NCBI GenBank assembly: GCA_026390245.1
Contig: JAPLGI010000117.1
Location: 1-12,323 of the forward strand
From: Caldisericota bacterium
GTDB lineage: Bacteria; Caldisericota; Caldisericia; Cryosericales; Cryosericaceae
DNA: 12,323 bases
Reading direction: 5' to 3'
Shown: positions 1-5,129 of the stretch, piece after piece
Layout: every line of letters starts with the position of its first letter
Position numbering within the stretch: the stretch's first letter is position 1
The notes under the pieces: model-generated
Database searches by the model: none
The model's input: only the letters and a program-made list of their open reading frames with translations
Told to the model about the DNA's origin: nothing
Made by a program: the position numbers and the translations under genes

Positions 1-494
1 AACCCATCAAGGTCGTCAGGTGCCAGCATCAGGACCACATCCTTCAGCTCGATCACAACACATGCTGGTCCAGACAGCATCAGGACGGCGGAGCGCCCGT
101 CCTCGAGCCTGAATCTTCCTGTGAGATACGAGCCCATGCCAGTACCGTTCGTTCTGAGGGCGATGGCCAGATCCGGTTCCTTTGCTCGATCGGTAACCCT
201 GTAGGCCCGAAGGATATCACCCCTCTCGACGCTGACCGACGCAAACGGAGGGGTCTCGACGACCATCTGGTTACCCACGACGACTCCGGTGCGGAGATTG
301 CCAACCAGGAAGAATACGCTCAGAGCACTGACGAACAGGGTCACGCAGACGACGAGAACAGACGCGGCGATGCGCTGGGACCGCGGGATCCTCTTCACAC
401 TGAACAGCGTCACGAGACAGACGAGCAGCGGCAATCCAATAGAGAATACGGCCGTAAGCCACGCACCGTCAGTAAGTGATAGCCCAAAGCGCAT
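1..494 (-). CDS. Membrane-anchored bacterial PH-domain protein (partial, C-terminus beyond window)
   Basis: An open frame runs from an ATG at 492-494 to the left edge, with 164 codons visible and no stop. GGAG lies about 8 nt before the ATG. The protein begins with two hydrophobic segments (about residues 11-32 and 42-66) separated by a short basic loop (KRIPRSQR). A soluble region follows, with a pattern like the bacterial PH family bPH_5: a TNGTGMGSYLTGRFRLEDGR stretch near residues 119-138, then alternating beta-strand-like hydrophobics. These domains often sit in small Gram-positive-type membrane proteins of unknown biochemical role. The start is 13 nt after the stop of the SdpI-like gene, so the two are almost certainly co-transcribed and may act together at the membrane. 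The fold call rests on the motif pattern and the end is missing, so the specific function is unknown. Confidence 0.7.
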   Translation of the reverse strand, partial: MRFGLSLTDGAWLTAVFSIGLPLLVCLVTLFSVKRIPRSQRIAASVLVVCVTLFVSALSVFFLVGNLRTGVVVGNQMVVETPPFASVSVERGDILRAYRVTDRAKEPDLAIALRTNGTGMGSYLTGRFRLEDGRSAVLMLSGPACVVIELKDVVLMLAPDDLDG

Positions 495-507
495 GGTGGT
501 CTCCTTC

Positions 508-1200
508 TCAGTGTGTGAGGCTGTTTGCAAACAACGTGCCGGCGACCGCCACGAGGATGATCGCGGCAAGCCAGCCGATGAACAATCCCGAGAACAGCCT
601 CTTTCGCTCACCTTCGCTCATGCCGCGCAGGCCAAGGAACATGAACCCAAAGACGCCAGACAAGACGGCGAGGGTCAGTCCCGCCTTGAGGTTGACCTGA
701 TGCCAGACCGCCGGGTCAGCGAAGGTCGCAGGAACGCGAAACCCAAGCCAGGGATTGGGCGTGGAGAACGCCGACAGGACCCCGACGATGGCGATGGCGA
801 AACAGCTGACCGCGACCAGCAGCGGCGTGGCTCTGCCGACCTCCGTGCCTTGCGCAGTGACGCCGACATCCCGCGCGACCCGTTCAGAGTAGCGCCACAG
901 CCAGACAGCCGCGATGAGGATGTAGATCAACAGCGCTCCTGCAACGTACAGCCCCACATCCCGCGCGACGACCCCGGCGACGGCAAGCAGATCGACAATC
1001 CCGGCCACTGCTCCACCCGCGACAAACAGGAATCCCGACTTCCGGTTGACGACGTCCCAGACGCGGTCATCCGCCATCGTGGCCGGGAAGCGAGCGCCGT
1101 AGAAGCCATTGCGCCTCACCTTGCCGAACAGCAGAGGAACACCGAGAACCACGAACAGCAGCGCCAGTCCGAGACTTGTCAGAACATTCTCCATCGGCAT
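508..1200 (-). CDS. sdpI: SdpI family integral membrane protein with two tandem SdpI repeats
   Basis: From the start at 1200 this is a 230-residue, almost wholly hydrophobic protein with about six membrane segments (roughly 5-25, 57-75, 80-102, 125-145, 174-192, 204-226). The SdpI signature occurs twice: NGFYGARFPATMADDRVWDV at residues 31-50 followed by VNRKSG, and NPWLGFRVPATFADPAVWHQ at 149-168 followed by VNLKAG. Each keeps G-x-R-x-P-A-T, V-W and V-N-x-K-x-G, so the gene looks like an internal duplication. In Bacillus subtilis SdpI gives immunity to the SdpC toxin and sequesters the SdpR repressor at the membrane; most distant family members are uncharacterised. AAGGAG at 1205-1210 could serve ATG 1200 (short spacing) or ATG 1194 (about 10 nt), and these two starts are hard to separate. 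An upstream in-frame start at 1248 would lie inside the promoter region and is less likely. The PH-domain gene follows after 13 nt. Confidence 0.85.
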   Translation of the reverse strand: MPMENVLTSLGLALLFVVLGVPLLFGKVRRNGFYGARFPATMADDRVWDVVNRKSGFLFVAGGAVAGIVDLLAVAGVVARDVGLYVAGALLIYILIAAVWLWRYSERVARDVGVTAQGTEVGRATPLLVAVSCFAIAIVGVLSAFSTPNPWLGFRVPATFADPAVWHQVNLKAGLTLAVLSGVFGFMFLGLRGMSEGERKRLFSGLFIGWLAAIILVAVAGTLFANSLTH

Positions 1201-1223
1201 TTGTCTCCTTGCCCAAAATACAC

Positions 1224-1241
1224 GCCCCACTGTGGTGGGGC
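1224..1241. repeat. Perfect inverted repeat between the sdpI -10 and its ribosome binding site
   Basis: GCCCCAC (1224-1230) and GTGGGGC (1235-1241) form a perfect 7-bp inverted repeat with a 4-nt centre. It begins at the expected transcription start, 14 nt before the AAGGAG of sdpI. It could be an operator at the start site or a 5'-UTR hairpin. There is no U-run, so a terminator is unlikely. Confidence 0.5.
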
Positions 1242-1250
1242 TTACCAAAC

Positions 1251-1280
1251 ATTATATATATCGTCGGCGTGAAAGCCACG
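1251..1280 (-). promoter_or_regulatory. Candidate promoter for the sdpI-PH operon with an ACGATA half-site
   Basis: On the minus strand a perfect -10 hexamer TATAAT lies at 1251-1256. No good -35 is present at the right distance; the best is TGGCTT at 1273-1278 with a 16-bp spacer. A weak -35 with an ideal -10 suggests regulated transcription. An ACGATA half-site (minus strand, 1259-1264) abuts the -10 and matches each arm of the palindrome over the regulator operon's own promoter. The predicted transcription start is near 1244, about 45 nt before the sdpI start. Confidence 0.5.
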
Positions 1281-1300
1281 ATGATTTCTGAACATGAAGA

Positions 1301-1330
1301 CCTCCGGGGCTCTTCGCCAAGTCCCGGAGG
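1301..1330. repeat. Hairpin between regulator gene and sdpI promoter, possible weak terminator
   Basis: CCTCCGGG (1301-1308) and CCCGGAGG (1323-1330) are perfectly complementary across a 14-nt loop, about 90 bp after the regulator's stop. The minus-strand sequence after the stem (TCTTCATGTT) is only mildly T-rich. It could be an imperfect intrinsic terminator of the regulator transcript, or simply RNA structure in a read-through message. Confidence 0.35.
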
Positions 1331-1350
1331 GATGGAGTTGTGCCGAGAGA

Positions 1351-1407
1351 GATGGCGCGAGTGGCGGCCTTGCCAGCCGACACCAGATCGCCGGCTCGCG
1401 CGCCATC
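1351..1407. repeat. Long-loop inverted repeat just after the regulator stop
   Basis: GATGGCGCG (1351-1359) is perfectly complementary to CGCGCCATC (1399-1407), with 39 nt between. The inner sequence contains further GC-rich segments (GGCGG, CCGGC) that could extend the structure. It starts 15 nt beyond the regulator's stop codon and would fold in its 3' UTR. Its role is unknown; it may stabilise or terminate the mRNA. Confidence 0.35.
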
Positions 1408-1421
1408 AAGCTGTCGTCTTC

Positions 1422-2099
1422 TCAGCGCCTGGCTGTCTCCTGGTCCTGTGTTGCCTTGTCGGAAAGAGGCTCCTCGCTGTCGGTGCAGGGAACGTGGTCT
1501 GGGTCATCTCGGGCCTCATATGTGATAGATGCAGCCGCAAGATGCATCTTGCCCTCGCCCGGAGTGCTGTACTCGGCACAGAGCTTGACGTAGCGCTGCA
1601 GGAACTCAGAGCGCTCCCGGTCGTTCACGTAGATGTCCTCACTCAGGAGGCTTCGTCGACCGACAGGCTTGCGCGTCTGCTGATAGAGCTCTTCGAAGTA
1701 CATATTGATGGGGATGTCCATCCGGGCAGCGGCCTCCGGCGAGATCCGCAAGAGGCGCGGGACAGATCGATAGAATCGCTCCAGGATGCCGTTGACCTCG
1801 CGCGTCCCGGCTTCTTCGATGAATTGGCCCTTCTGAAGCTGCTTCACATGATAGAAGACGGTGCCATGAGACATGCCGAGCTTCGCGGACAGCTGCTTCA
1901 CCGAGACTCCTGTGCCGCTGCCGAACGTACTGAAGGCAACCAGAATTCTGGTCCTGACAGCACTGGAAAACGTCTTGATGCGAAGAGCCTCGAGCTTCTG
2001 CTCCTCGGACGTCGATGCGGTGACCGTCGACCCGAGGTCGTCGATCACCGCGCGCTCCAAGTCCTTCTTCGATTCGAGATCCTTCTTCGACGCGGGCAC
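1422..2099 (-). CDS. ArsR-like winged-helix transcriptional regulator, GTG start
   Basis: This 225-residue protein has a winged helix at about residues 43-115, with RTRILVAFSTFG then VSVKQLSAKLGMSHGTVFYH as the helix-turn-helix and a wing ending GILERFYR. That is the layout of ArsR-like or HTH_20 regulators. No cysteine metal-site motif is seen at the recognition helix. A longer C-terminal region (120-225) is charged and unidentified. The N-terminus holds a duplicated hexapeptide (KKDLES/KKDLER, residues 5-16; 18-bp period in DNA). The GTG start is supported by AAGGGGGG at 2103-2110, which overlaps the TAA of the preceding small ORF, so translation is probably coupled. Its position upstream of sdpI parallels SdpR, and it is a reasonable candidate to repress both this operon and sdpI; the shared ACGATA site supports this. 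The ligand or signal is unknown. Confidence 0.8.
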   Translation of the reverse strand: MPASKKDLESKKDLERAVIDDLGSTVTASTSEEQKLEALRIKTFSSAVRTRILVAFSTFGSGTGVSVKQLSAKLGMSHGTVFYHVKQLQKGQFIEEAGTREVNGILERFYRSVPRLLRISPEAAARMDIPINMYFEELYQQTRKPVGRRSLLSEDIYVNDRERSEFLQRYVKLCAEYSTPGEGKMHLAAASITYEARDDPDHVPCTDSEEPLSDKATQDQETARR

Positions 2100-2108
2100 G
2101 TTCCCCCC

Positions 2109-2198
2109 TTAGCGCGGGAACCTGGTCAACCGTTCAAAAGCCCACATTTCGACAGGAGTCATCTTGGTACCACTGACTGCTCGCTTCATGATCTTCAT
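2109..2198 (-). CDS. Small ORF of 29 codons, leader peptide or micropeptide
   Basis: An ATG at 2196-2198 is preceded by GAGGAGG at 2204-2210 with 5-nt spacing, among the best ribosome binding sites in the window. The peptide begins MKIMKRAVSGTKMTPVEMWA and ends ERLTRFPR. Its TAA lies inside the ribosome binding site of the regulator, which starts 9 nt later in the same frame. It is basic and has no signal peptide or membrane segment. I recognise no family. It may be a leader peptide that couples or gates regulator translation, a functional micropeptide, or the former N-terminus of the regulator now separated by a stop. Confidence 0.5.
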   Translation of the reverse strand: MKIMKRAVSGTKMTPVEMWAFERLTRFPR

Positions 2199-2231
2199 AA
2201 GGACCTCCTCGCACTCCGTCACGCCGCCGCC

Positions 2232-2312
2232 CTAGCGGGGCAGGCGAAGAACACTGTTCAACACAACACTGCGGTCCAGCTCGCCCATTCGTAACATCGC
2301 TCTCGGTTCCAT
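2232..2312 (-). CDS. Small ORF of 26 codons at the head of the regulator operon
   Basis: An ATG at 2310-2312 has GGAGG at 2319-2323 with 6-nt spacing. The peptide begins MEPRAMLRMGELDR and ends NSVLRLPR, then TAG. It is in the same frame as the next small ORF and the regulator, and its end resembles that of the next ORF (R-L-P-R-stop and R-F-P-R-stop, each followed by two Gly codons and a GTG three to four codons after the stop). No known family is recognised. It is too short for coding statistics; the ribosome binding site and placement are the evidence. Confidence 0.42.
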   Translation of the reverse strand: MEPRAMLRMGELDRSVVLNSVLRLPR

Positions 2313-2330
2313 TGGGCACCTCCACTGCAA

Positions 2331-2432
2331 ATTACCGTCCGAATCTTCCATGACGTCTCAGTCTTGCTCGATGTCTTGTTTCTACCTCATGTCTCATTAT
2401 TCTCTGACGTCTTACACTATTCGGACGATAAT
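2331..2432. repeat. Long-range inverted repeat flanking the operon leader
   Basis: The 14 bases at 2331-2344 and 2419-2432 are reverse complements with one mismatch; the core CGTCCGAAT/ATTCGGACG (2336-2344 and 2419-2427) is perfect. The arms are separated by 74 nt. The right arm spans the predicted transcription start and half of the palindromic operator, and the left arm lies 8 nt from the first ribosome binding site. In RNA the 5' end of the leader could pair next to that site; in DNA it could be a second protein site. Confidence 0.4.
2351..2422. repeat. Four degenerate 18-bp direct repeats in the leader
   Basis: The plus-strand core A(C/T)GTCT recurs with GTCT at 2355, 2373, 2391 and 2409, exactly 18 bp apart each time. 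The first and last units share TGACGTCT; the middle two have ATGTCT. Outside the core the units diverge. They fill the space between the predicted transcription start (about 2426) and the first small ORF. They could be an array of protein-binding sites or an RNA element. No convincing reading frame on the minus strand explains the period. Confidence 0.45.
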
Positions 2433-2437
2433 ATCGT
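2425..2437. promoter_or_regulatory. Palindromic operator candidate overlapping the -10
   Basis: ACGATAATATCGT is a perfect palindrome of two 6-bp arms around a central A. It covers five bases of the -10 hexamer and the likely transcription start, the usual place for an autorepressor. The same ACGATA half-site is present at the sdpI promoter (1259-1264). The winged-helix regulator encoded in this operon is the obvious candidate to bind. Confidence 0.5.
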
Positions 2438-2460
2438 AGTACTGACCTCTATCTTGTCAA
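2433..2460 (-). promoter_or_regulatory. Promoter of the small ORF-regulator operon
   Basis: On the minus strand a perfect -35 TTGACA (2455-2460) and a -10 TACGAT (2433-2438; four of six, with conserved TA and AT) are separated by 16 bp. The predicted start is near 2426, about 115 nt upstream of the first small ORF. Confidence 0.55.
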
Positions 2461-2527
2461 GTCCCCGGAACGAGAAGAGTGAAGATATTGTGAACAGAAT
2501 CAGGCCTTCAGCCCGTGGGTCCACATG

Positions 2528-3955
2528 TCACAGGCTTCCCATAAGTCTCCACACGACCCGAAGCACGTCACGTGCAGCTGTGCCGAGCACTGCGGCGGGG
2601 AAATCCTCTGCCGTGTCGGTCGGGGAGTGGTACCATGAAGCTTCTCTTCCGTGTCCCGCGAACATGCAGCTGGGAACGCCCAGCCTGCTGAAGGTCTCGT
2701 GGTCCGAGCCTCCGGTCCAGGGGATGATCGCGAGTGACGCACCCTCCTGAATTGCAGCGGAGACAGCAGTCATGATCGCCTGGCTGGATGGATCGACGGC
2801 TGCGCCGAGGCCCGACGTCGACCGCATCATGTCCAGGTCCAGCACGGCGGACAGCGATTGAGCCAATTCGGGGTCCGCCTTCACGAATGCTGTGGAACCG
2901 AGAAGTCCTTCTTCTTCCCCGCTGAAGGCTACAAACCAGATCGATACAGGAGGGGTGGCGCCCAGTGAGACGATCGAGCGCGCCACCTCCAGCATGACGG
3001 CGACACCCGAAGCATCGTCGTCGGCTCCGGGGTACATCACGCCGGAGCGGTCGGTGCCCAGGTGGTCGAAGTGTGCGCAAACCATGATTGGCCGCGTATC
3101 GTCCTTCCCAGGGAGCAGACCGGCCACGTTGAACGCAGTCGCATCCGGTGTCCACGATGCCGTGATCCCAAGACTCACCTTCAGGTTAAGGTCGCGCGAG
3201 ACAATCTGACCGGCCCAAGCCTGTGCCACCAGATCGTCGAACGACAGCCCTGCAGCCCAGAACAGAGAACGCGCTCCGGCAAGGGATACGAGAGCCGACA
3301 CCGGTGCGTCGGGAAGAGCTGACACGAACTGACCGTGCATGTCGAAAGGATTGGGCGCCGAAGGCACATCAAGGATGAGGACGCCGGCGGCGCCATGTGC
3401 ACCAGCACTTCCGACCTTGGCTGCCAGATACGTCTGCGATTCGGGCACGGAGCGCGTCGGAGCGCTGTAGCGGAGCAGGACCACCACCTTGCCCACAACG
3501 TCCAGGCCCGCGTATTCGTCATAGCCCGTCATCTGTACCCCAAACCCCGCAAGAACGGCATCGGCCTCAACGCTCCCACTGCCAGCGTATGGCATCGCCA
3601 TGCCACGGTCGCCGAGGAACGACTCACCCCGCGTCCCGCTGGCCTTGATGCCCGTGAACGAGTTGACTATGTACAGGGGCGTCTTGTAGGTGGAAAGATA
3701 CTCCTTGAACGCGGGAGACTCTCGCAGGCCGATCTGCTTGAACTGTGAAGCGATCCATGCCGCGGCTTGCGACTCTCCGGGCGTTCCGGTGCGGCGACCG
3801 GCATAGGCCGGTGAGGCAAGCTCGACGACGGCATCGTAGGTGCGCTGTGCATCGACTTCAGACACAACCTTTTCCACACCCGGCCACGCGCTCCGGGTTC
3901 CGCAGCCTGCAACAGTGAAGACAATCAGAACCAGAACGACCCATCTACGGTTCAA
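2528..3955 (-). CDS. M28 family zinc aminopeptidase-like lipoprotein with PA domain
   Basis: This 475-residue predicted lipoprotein has a basic N-terminus, a hydrophobic stretch (6-16) and lipobox TVAGC, with Cys18 as the lipidated residue. A PA-like insert occupies about 105-265 (GFGV, VGKVVVLLRYSAPT, GAAGVLILD). The di-zinc peptidase core follows: AHFDHLG (His295, Asp297), YPGADDDASG (Asp312 or Asp313), FSGEEEGLLGS (Glu347/Glu348), DLDMM (Asp375) and GGSDHETF (His419). All expected M28 metal and catalytic residues are present, so it should be an active aminopeptidase or carboxypeptidase outside the membrane; substrate is unknown. The TTG start at 3953-3955 is chosen because GGGAGG sits 5 nt upstream and the signal peptide starts immediately. 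An in-frame ATG at 4039 lacks a spaced ribosome binding site, would bury the signal peptide and overlaps the divergent pfk promoter. No clear terminator follows. Confidence 0.9.
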   Translation of the reverse strand: MNRRWVVLVLIVFTVAGCGTRSAWPGVEKVVSEVDAQRTYDAVVELASPAYAGRRTGTPGESQAAAWIASQFKQIGLRESPAFKEYLSTYKTPLYIVNSFTGIKASGTRGESFLGDRGMAMPYAGSGSVEADAVLAGFGVQMTGYDEYAGLDVVGKVVVLLRYSAPTRSVPESQTYLAAKVGSAGAHGAAGVLILDVPSAPNPFDMHGQFVSALPDAPVSALVSLAGARSLFWAAGLSFDDLVAQAWAGQIVSRDLNLKVSLGITASWTPDATAFNVAGLLPGKDDTRPIMVCAHFDHLGTDRSGVMYPGADDDASGVAVMLEVARSIVSLGATPPVSIWFVAFSGEEEGLLGSTAFVKADPELAQSLSAVLDLDMMRSTSGLGAAVDPSSQAIMTAVSAAIQEGASLAIIPWTGGSDHETFSRLGVPSCMFAGHGREASWYHSPTDTAEDFPAAVLGTAARDVLRVVWRLMGSL

Positions 3956-4030
3956 AGCCACCTCCCGAGCATACTGACGTGCCTCTTCGACCGGCACCCG
4001 GCCACAAGGTTCCCGCGTGACGACGTCTCC

Positions 4031-4058
4031 TTGACTCATCCTTACGCCATCCTACAAT
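4031..4058 (+). promoter_or_regulatory. Promoter of the phosphofructokinase-two-component operon
   Basis: TTGACT (4031-4036), a 16-bp spacer and TACAAT (4053-4058) match the vegetative promoter in five of six bases at each hexamer. The predicted start is near 4065, leaving about a 45-nt leader before ATG 4111. Confidence 0.65.
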
Positions 4059-4110
4059 AGAGGCGCACCACATCTACCATCAGTATGCACGAATGGGGGT
4101 CGACTTACAG

Positions 4111-5127
4111 ATGAGAATCGGAATCCTGACAGGCGGCGGGGATTGCCCCGGACTCAACCCGGCCATACGGGGTGCGGTCTTCAGAGCGATCGACTACGGA
4201 GACGAGTGCGTGGGTATCGTGGGGGGCTGGCAGGGATTGCTCTCACGCGAGACCGAACCGCTGGATCTGGCTGGCGTCGACGAGATCATCGACCGGGGCG
4301 GGACGATTCTGGGGACCTCGCGGACCAATCCCTTCAAAGATCCTGCACTCGTCCAGCAGACCATTGCCAGCATTGCTGCGATGGGTCTTGATGCCCTTGT
4401 CGCCATCGGCGGGGACGACACGCTGGGGGTGGCTGCCAAGCTTGCGGCACTGGGAGTCAGGGTTGTCGGTGTTCCGAAGACCATGGATAATGACCTTTCA
4501 GGAACGGACTTCACCTTCGGATTCGACTCTGCAGTAAGCGTTGCCCTCGATGCTTCGCGAAGGCTGAAAGATACGGCGCAGTCCCATCGGCGCATCCTCA
4601 TTCTTGAAGTCATGGGCAGGCACGCCGGATGGGTTGCCCTCTACACCGGCATCGGCTCGGGAGCAGACTACACGTTGATCCCCGAGGTTCCCATTGACTG
4701 GGACACGATGGTGCACCAGGTCATGACCGCGTACAAGCGCAAGAAGTATGCCTTCATCGTCGTGAGCGAGGGGGTAGAAGTCACACGAGCCACCAGCGAG
4801 GAACTGGATGACTTCGGCCACATGCTTCTGCAGGACAGGGGCGTAGGACCGGAAGTGGCCAGGATCCTCGAAGAGAAGACAGGGGTCTCGACCCGTTCGG
4901 CTACGATAGGGCATATCCAGCGCGGAGGCAGTCCCACCCTGTTCGACCGCATCCTGGGATCCCGCGTCGGCGTGAAAGCTATCGAGATGATCCACAGCGG
5001 CGAATTCGGCAGGATGGCCGCTCTCCGCGGTACCGAGGTGATCGCGATTCCCCTCACTGAAGCGGTCGGCACCCTCAAGATAGTCCCTCAGGAGTGGATA
5101 GACCTCCTGAAGGTCTTCTCCAAGTAG
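4111..5127 (+). CDS. pfp: 6-phosphofructokinase, predicted pyrophosphate-dependent
   Basis: This 338-residue enzyme phosphorylates fructose 6-phosphate to fructose 1,6-bisphosphate in the cytoplasm. The fold is marked by GILTGGGDCPGLN (residues 4-16), GGDDTLG (100-106), PKTMDND (122-128), the MGRHAG motif (168-173) and HIQRGGSPTLFDR (268-280). Two residues decide the phosphoryl donor: Asp103 in GGDD and Lys123 in PKTxDND. ATP enzymes normally have Gly at both positions, while PPi-dependent enzymes have Asp and Lys. Both PPi-type residues are present, so a reversible PPi-PFK is inferred. The ATG at 4111 fits the conserved family start and has GGGGGT 10 nt upstream; an ATG at 4093 would add six residues without a ribosome binding site. 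The second PFK starts 2 nt after the stop. Confidence 0.93.
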   Translation: MRIGILTGGGDCPGLNPAIRGAVFRAIDYGDECVGIVGGWQGLLSRETEPLDLAGVDEIIDRGGTILGTSRTNPFKDPALVQQTIASIAAMGLDALVAIGGDDTLGVAAKLAALGVRVVGVPKTMDNDLSGTDFTFGFDSAVSVALDASRRLKDTAQSHRRILILEVMGRHAGWVALYTGIGSGADYTLIPEVPIDWDTMVHQVMTAYKRKKYAFIVVSEGVEVTRATSEELDDFGHMLLQDRGVGPEVARILEEKTGVSTRSATIGHIQRGGSPTLFDRILGSRVGVKAIEMIHSGEFGRMAALRGTEVIAIPLTEAVGTLKIVPQEWIDLLKVFSK

Positions 5128-5129
5128 CC

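Noticed and set aside
289..1272. Long plus-strand open frame (327 codons) across the sdpI and PH genes
   Set aside because: It is antisense to two genes with recognisable families, is rich in R, D, Q and P with no domain pattern, and has no ribosome binding site; it is a high-G+C shadow.
1176..2294. Plus-strand open frame of 372 codons opposite the regulator
   Set aside because: It runs antisense through the helix-turn-helix gene and its leader, with no family signature; the minus-strand gene has a clear start and domain.
2332..2397. 21-codon minus-strand ORF, very rich in Arg and His, ending RFGR
   Set aside because: Its end resembles those of the two tiny ORFs, but it has only a weak purine run upstream, is in another frame, and its composition follows from the 18-bp repeats.
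2100..2460. T-box, riboswitch or CRISPR leader in the regulator 5' region
   Set aside because: The repeats are degenerate, 18 bp in period and without spacers, and I see no known riboswitch core; only inverted and direct repeats are supported.
3956..4039. Upstream ATG start for the M28 peptidase
   Set aside because: It would place 28 residues before the lipoprotein signal peptide, lacks a spaced ribosome binding site and runs into the divergent pfk promoter; the TTG at 3955 has GGGAGG 5 nt upstream.
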